Both the position numbers and the translations under genes were made by a program. This document shows, piece by piece, positions 24,912 through 33,151 of a stretch of 64,000 nt of DNA; position 1 is the stretch's first letter; every line of letters starts with the position of its first letter. The notes under the pieces were generated by a model that made no database searches, was not told the DNA's origin, and worked only from the letters and a program-made list of their open reading frames with translations. The stretch is from Gemmatimonadota bacterium (GTDB taxonomy: Bacteria > Gemmatimonadota > Gemmatimonadetes > Gemmatimonadales > Gemmatimonadaceae), in the NCBI GenBank assembly GCA_016871855.1, contig VHBQ01000004.1:1-64000 (forward strand). The letters are read 5' to 3'.

Positions 24912-25735
24912 GACAGGGGCCTCGTGAGCAGATAGGCGCCTCCGTCAGGCGCCGGGTGGAACGAGCTGATATGGTAGCGAAGTGCGAAATAATGCACGAA
25001 GGCCGCGTGGCTGTGGCGGCGGTACGCGGCGGCCGCAGCCGGATCCTCGCCAAGGAGGGCTGGAAAGTCAGCGGGGATGGCGACCCGCACCACAGGGGCA
25101 TCGGGAAACGACGCGAGGGGCGTCCCATCGGGACCGCCGGCGACGAGCGGCGCGGTGCCGAGGAACGGCGCTTCGGCGTCGCGCGCGGCCAACCGGCGGG
25201 TGATGGTCAGCGGATCGAGGTCCCACGCGGCGACGAACCGGTCAGTGGGGAGCGCGCCGAACTGCGGGCTGTTGGAGACGCCATACATGTTCTCGACGAA
25301 CTCATCCACGCGTGCGCCGAGCTTGTTGAGATTCAAATGGGAGTTGCGGGCGACGAGCGGGTCCCACGTCCAGTAAATGACGCGGACGCCGAGTTCCTCG
25401 CATCGGGCGCGTTGCCACATCTTGAGGCGCGTCCCGAGTCCCGTGCCACGGTACTCCGGGACGACGGCGAGCATGTCGCTCCAGTGCGCCAGCGAACCGT
25501 GGCGAACGCCGGTGAGGCCGAAGACGAATCCCACGAGCCGTCCAGACGCCTCAAACGCCCCAGCGGTGATGCCGCCGAGCTTTGGGCCCACTTGCAGGAT
25601 GGCCGAGGGGACAAGCTCGCTGAACCCCGTCCCCCACGTGGCCTCTTGGAGCGCCACGCACTGCCGGCGGTCCTCGTGGCTGACGAGGTCACGAATCGTG
25701 AGTCCTTCCGGGGGCGCAACAGCGGCCGTGTCCAT
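24908..25735 (-). CDS. GNAT-family acyltransferase
   Basis: A 275-residue protein with an N-terminal GNAT domain: TIRDLVSHEDRRQCVALQEA, a sheet, then HWSDMLAVVPEYRGTGLGTR, whose R-x-G-T-G-x-G-T is the CoA-pyrophosphate loop, and NSHLNLNKLGARVDEFVENM. The C-terminal 120 residues are less typical. ATG 25735 is chosen because a start at 25771 would run into the divergent PAP2 gene. It is the first gene of the GNAT-racemase-M20-sua5 unit. In G. kaustophilus a GNAT next to NSAR succinylates D-amino acids; the same is inferred here, but the acyl donor cannot be read from sequence. Confidence 0.78.
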   Translation of the reverse strand: MDTAAVAPPEGLTIRDLVSHEDRRQCVALQEATWGTGFSELVPSAILQVGPKLGGITAGAFEASGRLVGFVFGLTGVRHGSLAHWSDMLAVVPEYRGTGLGTRLKMWQRARCEELGVRVIYWTWDPLVARNSHLNLNKLGARVDEFVENMYGVSNSPQFGALPTDRFVAAWDLDPLTITRRLAARDAEAPFLGTAPLVAGGPDGTPLASFPDAPVVRVAIPADFPALLGEDPAAAAAYRRHSHAAFVHYFALRYHISSFHPAPDGGAYLLTRPLS

Positions 25736-25789
25736 ATGCTTAATCTGATGCGAGATCCCGGGCATTACCAATGCGCCGTGCGGCGCTGG

Positions 25790-26551
25790 ATGCGGCTGTG
25801 CGCCCTCGTTGTGGGGACGGTCTCAAGTGCACCCGCGCTGGACGTTGGAGCAGCCGCCCAGGCGCCGGCGCCACCGGCGCCCGTGATTTCGTGGCACGAC
25901 GCGCGTCTTGCCGGCGTCTTCACGCTCGCCGCGGTGGCCGTGATGCCGCTTGATCGCGACGGGCAGCGGGTGATGCAGCGCCGCTGGGTGCAGGACGCGC
26001 CGCTCTTTGCCCGCGGGGCCGATGTGTTCAATGCGTATGGAAGCCCCGGCGTGATGGCGGCCTCGGCGGCGCTTTACGCCACCGGGTGGGTCACACGGCG
26101 GCCAGCAGTCGCGCGTCTGGGGATGCGCGCGGGCGAGGCGATCGTGCTCAGCGGCGTGGTGACCGGCGCCGTCAAAGGTGTGGCCGGGCGCACGCGTCCG
26201 CGGGCAAACCCAGAAGCACCGGGCGACTTCCGCCTGATGGGTGGCGTCAGCGACGACGCGCGCCAGTCGTTTCCCTCGGGGCACACGACGGCGGCATTCG
26301 CCTTCGCCGGGGCGCTGCATCGGGAACTGCGCGCCTCCCATCCACGCGCCGCGCGGTGGGTGGGGCCGGCGCTATACGCCGCGGCCGCTCTCACGGGCGC
26401 GGCGCGGATGCACGCGGACAAGCACTGGGTGAGCGACGTCGTGATGGGGGCGGGCATCGGGGTGGTCAGCAGTCAGGTCGTCGCGCGCTTTCATGCCGAA
26501 CGGCCGGCCCACTGGCTCGACCGCCGGCTGCTTCCCCGCGATAACCGATGA
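25790..26551 (+). CDS. PAP2-family membrane phosphatase
   Basis: A 253-residue type-2 phosphatidic-acid-phosphatase protein. All three catalytic motifs are present: KGVAGRTRPR (K-x6-R-P), PSGHTTAAFAFA (P-S-G-H) and ARMHADKHWVSDVVMG (R-x5-H-x3-D). A hydrophobic N-terminus (LCALVVGTV) and cleavage-like AAAQA suggest export. Other hydrophobic stretches are EAIVLSGVVTGAV and the C-terminal GAGIGVVSSQVVA. It probably removes phosphate from a lipid such as undecaprenyl pyrophosphate or phosphatidic acid on the outer face of the membrane. In-frame ATGs at 25736 and 25748 exist; 25790 is favoured by the signal sequence. It overlaps the 2H phosphoesterase by 4 bases. Confidence 0.85.
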   Translation: MRLCALVVGTVSSAPALDVGAAAQAPAPPAPVISWHDARLAGVFTLAAVAVMPLDRDGQRVMQRRWVQDAPLFARGADVFNAYGSPGVMAASAALYATGWVTRRPAVARLGMRAGEAIVLSGVVTGAVKGVAGRTRPRANPEAPGDFRLMGGVSDDARQSFPSGHTTAAFAFAGALHRELRASHPRAARWVGPALYAAAALTGAARMHADKHWVSDVVMGAGIGVVSSQVVARFHAERPAHWLDRRLLPRDNR

Positions 26552-27081
26552 GCACGAACGGCATTTTCATCACCGCCGAGTTGAGCGGTCCGGTTGCCGC
26601 GCAGGTGCGCGAGCTGCAGCGACGGTTCGATCCGCGGCTGGCGAATGAGCTGCCGCCGCATATCACGCTGCTCGGGTCGTCCGGCGCCGGCCCCATCCGG
26701 GCAGACACGTCGCGCGACGTCCTGCGTGCCGCGCTGGAGCCCGTGGGGTTGGAGTCCTCGCCCGTGCACGTGCGGTTCGGCGCGCCCTACCGCTTCATCG
26801 GGCGGGAGATCGTGATCCTGCCGCTCGACCCGCATGGACCGTTACGCACGTTGCATGAGCGGCTCAAGAACGCCGGGCTTTCCTACGAACTCGCGCGGTA
26901 TCCGTTCACGCCCCACTGCACGCTGAGCTTCTATCCGACGCTCACGCCGGAATCATTGCGAGCGCTCCTCGCGGTGCGAGTGGACGACCCCTTCGTGATC
27001 GACCGACTGCGCGTCTATCACACGCGGGCGCCGCAGGTGCCGGTGCACCTGATGGATATTGTGCTCACCGGGGCGGGATAG
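26548..27081 (+). CDS. 2'-5' RNA ligase / 2H phosphoesterase family protein
   Basis: A 177-residue member of the 2H phosphoesterase superfamily. The two H-x-T motifs are present: LPPHITLLG near residue 37 and FTPHCTLSFYP near residue 125. Members cleave or ligate 2'-5' RNA or cyclic-phosphate bonds; the natural substrate here cannot be named. The gene begins inside the PAP2 stop (ATGA, 26548-26551), so it is translationally coupled to it, an unexplained pairing. Confidence 0.85.
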   Translation: MSTNGIFITAELSGPVAAQVRELQRRFDPRLANELPPHITLLGSSGAGPIRADTSRDVLRAALEPVGLESSPVHVRFGAPYRFIGREIVILPLDPHGPLRTLHERLKNAGLSYELARYPFTPHCTLSFYPTLTPESLRALLAVRVDDPFVIDRLRVYHTRAPQVPVHLMDIVLTGAG

Positions 27082-27105
27082 ACTTCATTCGCCGCTGGGC
27101 GCCTG

Positions 27106-27990
27106 CTACCGCGGAGGCGGCGACTCGCCAGCGGGCCCACTGTTTCGCAGCGCCGACACAAAGGCCTCCGCGTGTCCCCAGAACTGCGTGCTGTCCTCAA
27201 GGAAGGCGCGCATGTGGCCACCCTTGAGTTCGACGAAGGTCTTGGGAGCGCCGGCCGCGGCGAAGAGCCGCTGCCCGTGCGCGAACGGGACAATGTCGTC
27301 GTCGCTCGCGTGCAGGATGAGCTTGGGCATCGCCACGCGACCGATCTTCTCGACGTTCTCGAACCGCTGGCGCGATAGCCAGCGCACAGGGAGCCAGGGA
27401 TACATCGGCGCGCCCATGTCCGGGACCGAGGTGAACGCCCCCTCGATGATCAACCCCGCCGCCTCCACGCGAAGCGCGAGCTCCGTAGCGACCCCCGCCC
27501 CGAGCGAGTGGCCGTAGATGATGATCCTGTCGGCGGAGACACTGCGGACGGTGCGCAGCCACTGGTACGCGGCGCGAGCGTCGGCGTACACGCCACGCTC
27601 GTCCGGAGTGTGCGGCTCGCTTTCGCCGTAGCCGCGATAGTCGATGGCCAGAACGTTTACGCCCAGCGCACTCCAGCGCCGATAGAACTCCGGCAGGTCT
27701 GACGACGTGATGTTCCCCGCATTGCCGTGCAGATACAGCAGCCACGGGGCAGCGCTATCCGTCGACGGGACGACAAGGCCAGCGAGGCGCACCCCGTCGC
27801 TGGTCGTTATGGTCACGCGCTGCGAAGTCAGTCCGAGCGAGCTTGGAAGCGGGCGCACGTCGCGCCCGCCGAAGGCGTCGGGCTGAAAGATCATCTGCCG
27901 TTCGTTGGCCATCAGGTAGACCACCGGGACGGCGTATCCCGCCCCCGCCAGCCCGAGGATGGCCAGGCCGCGGCGCGCCCACGGACGCAT
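27106..27990 (-). CDS. Alpha/beta hydrolase, membrane-anchored
   Basis: A 294-residue alpha/beta-hydrolase. The N-terminal 30 residues form a transmembrane or signal segment (GLAILGLAGAGYAVPVVYLM). Catalytic features: LLYLHGNAGNITSSD (oxyanion HGN), the nucleophile IIIYGHSLGAGVA (G-H-S-L-G), aspartate in LHASDDDIVPF, and histidine in LKGGHMRAFL. It resembles the Bem46/ABHD13 type, with unknown substrate. ATG 27990 overlaps the TlpA stop (TGATG); GTG 27993 is an alternative. It is the last gene of the ccdA-tlpA-hydrolase unit. Confidence 0.85.
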   Translation of the reverse strand: MRPWARRGLAILGLAGAGYAVPVVYLMANERQMIFQPDAFGGRDVRPLPSSLGLTSQRVTITTSDGVRLAGLVVPSTDSAAPWLLYLHGNAGNITSSDLPEFYRRWSALGVNVLAIDYRGYGESEPHTPDERGVYADARAAYQWLRTVRSVSADRIIIYGHSLGAGVATELALRVEAAGLIIEGAFTSVPDMGAPMYPWLPVRWLSRQRFENVEKIGRVAMPKLILHASDDDIVPFAHGQRLFAAAGAPKTFVELKGGHMRAFLEDSTQFWGHAEAFVSALRNSGPAGESPPPR

Positions 27991-28502
27991 CACATCGCCT
28001 TCTTGATGGCGGCGTCGAGATCCTGGTCGCTTCCGAGCCCGGTGTAGACCACCGTGCCCGCCTTGTTCACCACGACGACGAATCCTGTGGCCGGTACTTC
28101 GTAGGCGTCCACGGCCTTGCCGCGACGATCGAAGAAGTGCGTCATCTTCGCCGCATGCTTGGCGGCATACGCCTGCACGGCGCGCGGACTCTGATTGACG
28201 CTCACGGCGACGCCGACGAAGCGCACCTTGCCGGCGTACTTGGCCTGCGCGGCGGTCATCTTGGGTTCGAGCGACTTACAGGTGGGGCACCACGTCGCCC
28301 AGAACTGGATGACAACGGGCTCCTTGCCGAGCACCGACGAGAGATCAACGGCCTGGCCGTCGAGCGACTCCACCGCCGCCCCCGGTGCCTTCGCGCCGAC
28401 CTCAATGCCACCATCCTGTGCCTGTGCCTGTGTCCCCATCACGGGAAGCAAGGCGAAAGCGATCACGAGCGAAGCGAGCCGACTTCTGCGGACTAGAACC
28501 AT
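27990..28502 (-). CDS. TlpA-like thiol:disulfide thioredoxin protein
   Basis: A 170-residue exported thioredoxin-fold protein. A signal peptide runs to about residue 28 (LLPVMGTQAQAQ). The fold contains VVIQFWATWCPTCKSLEPKM with the redox motif W-C-P-T-C, and the cis-proline strand VPATGFVVVVNKAG. It probably keeps periplasmic cysteines reduced using electrons from the CcdA protein encoded just upstream, whose gene it overlaps by 10 bases. The CPTC active site differs from the usual CPPC of cytochrome-c maturation TlpA proteins. Confidence 0.87.
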   Translation of the reverse strand: MVLVRRSRLASLVIAFALLPVMGTQAQAQDGGIEVGAKAPGAAVESLDGQAVDLSSVLGKEPVVIQFWATWCPTCKSLEPKMTAAQAKYAGKVRFVGVAVSVNQSPRAVQAYAAKHAAKMTHFFDRRGKAVDAYEVPATGFVVVVNKAGTVVYTGLGSDQDLDAAIKKAM

Positions 28503-29206
28503 CCCTGACCTGCCTTGATGAGGTAATACTCGGCGGCGCCGATCATCACGAGCGCGAAGAAGCGCTTGACCCAAAGCATCCACGCGCCGGCCCGTGGCAG
28601 GCGGCTCACGGAGCCGCTGAACAGGCCGACGAAGACGAGCAGGGTGCACATGCCGAGCGAAAACACGAACAGATAGGTAAACCCCAAGCCCGCCGACTTC
28701 GTTCGCGACACCCAGGTGAGCACGGCCGCCATGACTGGCGCCGAGCAGGGCGCCGCCACCAACCCCGATGCTGCCCCCATCAGGAAGGCGCCGCCCGCGC
28801 GCCCTCCCTCACCGATGGCCGCCGATCGCGCCACCAGTGACGATGGCAATTGGACGGGGATGACGTCGAGCATGGCCAGCGCGGCGACCAGGAGCAGGTT
28901 GGCCATGCCGAAGAGCAGCCACGGGTTGGCGCTGACCGTGCCGAACAGCGTGCCGGTGAGTCCCGCGATGAGCCCGAGGAGCGAATAGACGAGCGCGAGG
29001 CCGATGACGTACGAGAACGTCAGGATCACCGTGCGCTTGCGCGGCACCTCTGCCCCCGTGCCCGTGCCGCCGACGATCGCGGCGGTGATGGGGATCATCG
29101 GGTAGATGCACGGCGTGAGGCTCGTCAGCACGCCGGCGGCGAACAGCACCGGGATGGCGGTGATGGGGCTTTGGGAGAGGCGGTCGGCTATGCTGGCGAA
29201 ATCCAT
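28493..29206 (-). CDS. CcdA/DsbD-type transmembrane thiol reductase
   Basis: A 237-residue membrane protein with six hydrophobic segments. The two redox cysteines occur in pseudo-repeated motifs: LTSLTPCIYPMIP near residue 30 and GLVAAPCSAPVMA near residue 155, as in CcdA and the DsbD beta domain. It would carry electrons from cytosolic thioredoxin across the membrane to TlpA. It is the first gene of the operon. A GC-rich, repeat-bearing leader lies upstream (29207-29290). Confidence 0.88.
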   Translation of the reverse strand: MDFASIADRLSQSPITAIPVLFAAGVLTSLTPCIYPMIPITAAIVGGTGTGAEVPRKRTVILTFSYVIGLALVYSLLGLIAGLTGTLFGTVSANPWLLFGMANLLLVAALAMLDVIPVQLPSSLVARSAAIGEGGRAGGAFLMGAASGLVAAPCSAPVMAAVLTWVSRTKSAGLGFTYLFVFSLGMCTLLVFVGLFSGSVSRLPRAGAWMLWVKRFFALVMIGAAEYYLIKAGQGWF

Positions 29207-29222
29207 CGGGGTGCAGAGAGCA

Positions 29223-29267
29223 GGGAGCAGAGTGGGGTGCAGGGGGAGGGGAGCAGAGTGGGGTGCA
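29223..29267. repeat. 19-base direct repeat
   Basis: Two identical copies of GGGAGCAGAGTGGGGTGCA (29223-29241 and 29249-29267) separated by 7 bases, with a further GCAGAGAGCAGG piece in front. They lie in the divergent gap between ccdA and ettA. The region is purine-rich and non-coding. Confidence 0.8.
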
Positions 29268-29414
29268 CGGTGCGGGGGCAGGGGGCCGCCCCAGAGGACC
29301 GTCCCAAGGGACCGCCCGCTCCTTTACGGTAGCCGTCTGGGGGGACGTTTGGCGAGCGCGGGCGGGTTATTTTCCATGATTGGCGCGGCACTCCCCCCAA
29401 TCGAGCACCCGATC

Positions 29415-31088
29415 GTGGCCCCACAGTTCATCTATGTAATGAAAGGACTGCGCAAGGTGGTTCCTCCACAGCGCATCATCCTCGACGATATCTGGCTGTC
29501 GTTCTATCCGGGCGCGAAGATCGGCGTCATCGGCCCCAACGGGTCCGGCAAGTCGTCCCTGCTGAAGATCATGGCCGGCCTCGACACGGAGTTTCAGGGT
29601 GAGGCGTGGCCGCACAAGGGAACGAAGATCGGCTTCCTGCCCCAGGAACCACAGCTCGATGAAACGCTCGACGTGCGCGGCAATGTTGAACTGGCGCTTA
29701 AGGAACAGCGCGCCAAGCTCGACCGGTTCAACGCGATCGCCATGGAGTTCGCCGAACCCATGGACGACGACAAGATGAACGCGCTGCTCGACGAGCAGGG
29801 GAAGCTGCAGGAGTACATCGACCACCACGACCTCTGGAACCTCGACAACAAGATCGAGGTGGCGATGGACGCACTGCGCCTGCCGCCGCCTGACGCCGAC
29901 GTGAAGGTGCTGTCGGGCGGTGAGAAGCGCCGCGTGGCGCTCTGCCGCATCCTGCTGGAAGAGCCGGATATGCTGCTGCTCGACGAGCCCACGAACCATT
30001 TGGACGCCGAGTCGGTGGCGTGGCTCGAGCATCACCTGGAGCGATTCCCGGGGACCGTGGTGGCGATCACGCACGACCGCTACTTCCTGGACAACGTGGC
30101 GAAGTGGATCCTCGAGCTCGACCGAGGGCGCGGCGTGCCGTACGAAGGGAACTACAGCGGCTGGCTGGAGCAGAAGCGCGCCCGCCTAGCCATCGAGGAA
30201 AAGCAAGCCGGACAGCGGCAGAAGACGCTGGAGAAGGAACTTGAGTGGGTGCGCATGTCCCCGCGCGCGCGGCAGGCCAAGAACAAGGCCCGTCTGCAGC
30301 AGTATGAGGAGCTGGCCAGCGAGGCGCAGCAGGACAAGATCGTGCAGAACGAGATTGTCATTCCGCCGGCGCCGCGGCTGGGCAACGACGTCGTGATCGC
30401 GAAGGGGCTGAAGAAGGCATATGGCGACAACCTGCTCTTCGAGGGCCTTGCGTTCGATCTGCCGCGCGCCGGGATTGTCGGAATCATTGGCCCGAACGGC
30501 GCTGGCAAGACGACGCTGTTCAAGATGATCAACGGCGTCGAGAAACCCGACGCCGGCGCGCTCAAGCTTGGCGAGACGGTGCAGATCTCGTATCAGGACC
30601 AGACACGCACGCTCGAAGGGAAGCGCACCGTGTGGGAGGAGATGTCGGGCGGCCGCGAGATGCTCCCGGTGGGCAAGAAAGAGGTCAACTCGCGCGGCTA
30701 CTGCTCGGCGTTCGGTTTCAAGGGAGCCGACCAGCAGAAGCTCGTGGCGAATCTCTCGGGCGGCGAGCGGAACCGCCTGCACCTGGCCAAGACGCTGATG
30801 CAGGGCGGCAACCTGCTGCTGCTCGACGAGCCGACGAACGACCTCGACGTGGATACGCTGCGGGCGCTCGAAGAGGCGGTGCTCGACTTCAGCGGGTGCG
30901 CGGTGATCATCTCACACGACCGCTGGTTCCTGGACCGCGTGGCCACCCACATCCTCGCTTTCGAGAGCGACTCTGAGGTGGTCTGGTTCGAGGGGAATTT
31001 CGAGGCGTACATCGAGGATCTGAAACGGCGGAAGGGGCCGGACGCCGACCAGCCGCATCGGATCAAGTACAAGAAGTTGGTGCGCTAA
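29415..31088 (+). CDS. ettA: Energy-dependent translational throttle protein EttA (ABC-F)
   Basis: A 557-residue soluble ABC-F ATPase with two nucleotide-binding domains. First domain: GVIGPNGSGKSSLLKI (Walker A), VLSGGEKRRVALCR (signature), LLLDEPTNHLD (Walker B). The linker is helix-rich and includes MSPRARQAKNKARLQQYEEL. Second domain: GIIGPNGAGKTTLFKM, NLSGGERNRLHLAK, LLLDEPTNDLD. EttA binds the ribosomal E site and gates the first peptide bond according to the ATP/ADP ratio. GTG 29415 makes an N-terminus (VAPQFIYVMKGLRKVVPP) like other EttA proteins. An ATG at 29376 would add 13 residues. The next gene starts within its stop codon. Confidence 0.92.
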   Translation: MAPQFIYVMKGLRKVVPPQRIILDDIWLSFYPGAKIGVIGPNGSGKSSLLKIMAGLDTEFQGEAWPHKGTKIGFLPQEPQLDETLDVRGNVELALKEQRAKLDRFNAIAMEFAEPMDDDKMNALLDEQGKLQEYIDHHDLWNLDNKIEVAMDALRLPPPDADVKVLSGGEKRRVALCRILLEEPDMLLLDEPTNHLDAESVAWLEHHLERFPGTVVAITHDRYFLDNVAKWILELDRGRGVPYEGNYSGWLEQKRARLAIEEKQAGQRQKTLEKELEWVRMSPRARQAKNKARLQQYEELASEAQQDKIVQNEIVIPPAPRLGNDVVIAKGLKKAYGDNLLFEGLAFDLPRAGIVGIIGPNGAGKTTLFKMINGVEKPDAGALKLGETVQISYQDQTRTLEGKRTVWEEMSGGREMLPVGKKEVNSRGYCSAFGFKGADQQKLVANLSGGERNRLHLAKTLMQGGNLLLLDEPTNDLDVDTLRALEEAVLDFSGCAVIISHDRWFLDRVATHILAFESDSEVVWFEGNFEAYIEDLKRRKGPDADQPHRIKYKKLVR

Positions 31089-31567
31089 TGCTGAGACGGA
31101 CCGGTCCGTGGTTGCTCTGCCTTTGCGTGGCGGTCAGCACCGTCGCGCTGACGCAAGTGCCTCCGCAAATCGGGCGGCTACCGATCCTCGCTGGACTTCC
31201 TGCGAAAGAGGGGCAGTGCTCCGTCGCCGATCCCACGGACGACCTGCAAAAGGCCGGTGTGATTCGCGTGATCATGTTCCAGGGAGGCGAGCCGCAGCGC
31301 CTGATCGGCGTCGGAGCGGATACGCGTGGTCGTCCGCGTTCACTGTTGATCCTGTCGAGCGCACCCGCCGGCGAGCGTCGACGAGAGGGTGAATCGCTGC
31401 AGGCAACGTTTGATGCCAGCGGCCGTGTGACGAGCGGGTTGCGGCGCTACTTCACGACCGGAAACCTGTCACGGCGGTCGGATGACCGGAACTATGGACT
31501 GCTGGCTCAAGACACCGCGCAGATCCCGGTGCTGGCGCGCGCCGTCATCGCGCGCTGTGGACGCTGA
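31088..31567 (+). CDS. Secreted protein of unknown function
   Basis: A 159-residue protein. The N-terminus MLRRTGPWLLCLCVAVSTVA is a probable signal peptide ending near residue 22. The rest has two cysteines (Cys44 and near the C-terminus) and no recognised motif. ATG 31088 overlaps the ettA stop (TAATG), so it is co-translated with ettA. The function is not known to me. Confidence 0.65.
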   Translation: MLRRTGPWLLCLCVAVSTVALTQVPPQIGRLPILAGLPAKEGQCSVADPTDDLQKAGVIRVIMFQGGEPQRLIGVGADTRGRPRSLLILSSAPAGERRREGESLQATFDASGRVTSGLRRYFTTGNLSRRSDDRNYGLLAQDTAQIPVLARAVIARCGR

Positions 31568-31648
31568 CTGGGCGCCGCCGCCACAACGCTGAACCCTTGA
31601 AGCGCTCTCGTCCGTAGGGAGACGGCACCCCCACGCGCGAGCCCCCTG

Positions 31649-32107
31649 ATGACATCCTACTCTGTTGAATCCACCGCGCGCATCCACGCGCCGGCTGCCA
31701 TCGCCTACGGCATCATCGCCGACTACCAGAACGGCCACCCGCATATCCTGCCGTCGAAGTTCTTCCGCAACCTGACGGTCGAAGCGGGGGGCATAGGCGC
31801 GGGGACGCGCATCGCGTTCGAGATGGGTGCGTTGGGCACGTGGCGTCGGGTCACGGCGGAGATCTCAGAGCCTGAGCCGGGGCGCGTCATTCACGAACAC
31901 GTGATCACGGACGCGATCGAGACCCACTTCGTGGTCGATCCGGTAGCGAGTGGCGCGTGCGACGTCACGATTCGCACGGCACTGCGTTCGCGCGGCGGCA
32001 TCGCTGGCGGTATCGAACGGCTGGCGACGACGGCCCTCCTGCGTCGTGTCTATCGGGCGGAACTCACGTTGCTCGATACCGTCGCCCGCCAGCGCGCCTC
32101 GCGCTAG
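31649..32107 (+). CDS. SRPBCC/START-like protein
   Basis: A 152-residue protein with the helix-grip pattern of SRPBCC/polyketide-cyclase-like proteins: RIHAPAAIAYGIIADYQNGH at the N-terminus, a sheet (GAGTRIAFEMGALG, RVTAEISEPEPGRVIHEHVI), and a long C-terminal helix. Such domains bind hydrophobic ligands; no substrate can be named. It ends convergently with the arginase gene, the two stop codons overlapping by 4 bases. Confidence 0.75.
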   Translation: MTSYSVESTARIHAPAAIAYGIIADYQNGHPHILPSKFFRNLTVEAGGIGAGTRIAFEMGALGTWRRVTAEISEPEPGRVIHEHVITDAIETHFVVDPVASGACDVTIRTALRSRGGIAGGIERLATTALLRRVYRAELTLLDTVARQRASR

Positions 32108-33006
32108 AGAATCCGCTTCCCCAGCGCGCTGGCAATGAGGCCGACCGCCAGCTCGGCGGTGCGATTCGACACATCGAGGATCGGATTCACCTCGACCAGG
32201 TCGAGCCCGACGAGGCGGCCGGAATCGGCGATCATCTCCATCACGAGATGCCCTTCGCGCCACGACAGACCGCCGGCGACCGGCGTGCCCACGCCCGGCG
32301 CGTGCACGGGATCCTGCACGTCGGCGTCGTAGGACACCCACAGCGCGGACGCATTGATCGACGCGGTGGTGATGGCTTCGTCCATGACGTCCGACAACCC
32401 GCGGCGGTCCACGTCGTGCATGGTGAACACATGCACGCCGAACGCGCGCAGGTGCGCACGCTCGCCAGGATCAAGGTCACGGATGCCGATCAGGAACGTG
32501 GCCTCGGGGCGAACCGCCGGTCCGTCGGTGAAGTGCAGACGCGGATCGCCGTGGCCCAACAAGTGCGCCACGGGCATGCCGTGCACGTTGCCGGACGGAC
32601 TGGTGCCGGGCGTGTTGATGTCGCCGTGGGCGTCAATCCAGATGAGCCCGAGGTTCTCGCCGCGGGCGCGCAGCGCACGTGAGGCGCCCGCTGCCGATCC
32701 AGCGGCCAGCGAATGATCGCCGCCGAGCACCACGGGGAAATGGCGCGCAGCGATGGATGCTTCAACGTCGGCGGCGAGTTCCGCGCAGACGCTGGCAATC
32801 GTCGGCAGAAAGTCGGCGCCGCGCGCGTCGGGTGGAAAGGTGCCGCGGTCGGCGACGGCGAGATTGCCGTGGTCGTGCACATCATGGCCGAGCGCAAGCA
32901 ATGCCTGGCGCAGTCCGGCCGCGCGCACGGCGTACGGGCCCATATCCACGCCACGGCGGCTGGCGCCAAGGTCGAGGGGGACGCCGAAAAGGTCAATCAA
33001 AGACAT
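32104..33006 (-). CDS. Arginase
   Basis: A 300-residue ureohydrolase. Manganese motifs: VVLGGDHSLAAGS (G-G-D-H-S), LIWIDAHGDINTPGTSPSGN (D-A-H-x-D) and WVSYDADVQDPVHAPGVGTP. The last is S-x-D-x-D-x-x-D-P, with Tyr-Asp-Ala-Asp-Val in place of the usual S-[LF]-D-x-D. The N-terminus (IDLFGVPLDLGASRRGVDMGP) and the terminal DLVEVNP also fit arginase, which makes ornithine and urea from arginine. No other arginine-catabolic gene is nearby. The start is at 33006, with a 145-base gap to the upstream DUF5916 gene containing a hairpin. Confidence 0.88.
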   Translation of the reverse strand: MSLIDLFGVPLDLGASRRGVDMGPYAVRAAGLRQALLALGHDVHDHGNLAVADRGTFPPDARGADFLPTIASVCAELAADVEASIAARHFPVVLGGDHSLAAGSAAGASRALRARGENLGLIWIDAHGDINTPGTSPSGNVHGMPVAHLLGHGDPRLHFTDGPAVRPEATFLIGIRDLDPGERAHLRAFGVHVFTMHDVDRRGLSDVMDEAITTASINASALWVSYDADVQDPVHAPGVGTPVAGGLSWREGHLVMEMIADSGRLVGLDLVEVNPILDVSNRTAELAVGLIASALGKRIL

Positions 33007-33055
33007 ATGTGCGGGGTTCAGGGAACAGGGATCTTAGAATTGACCCACTGGGTCC

Positions 33056-33073
33056 CCCCGCTGACAAGCGGGG
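33056..33073 (-). terminator. Hairpin between DUF5916 gene and arginase
   Basis: A 7-bp stem CCCCGCT/AGCGGGG with the tetraloop GACA, 79 bases downstream of the DUF5916 stop (minus strand) and 50 bases upstream of the arginase start. A shorter GACCC/GGGTC inverted repeat adjoins it. It may separate the two transcription units; there is no clear T-tract. Confidence 0.4.
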
Positions 33074-33151
33074 ACGCGTGCGAGAAGATGCGTGCGCCCT
33101 GCATGGCGATGCGCCAGCCACTGGGCGCATCGCCGCTGGCGATATGCAGTG

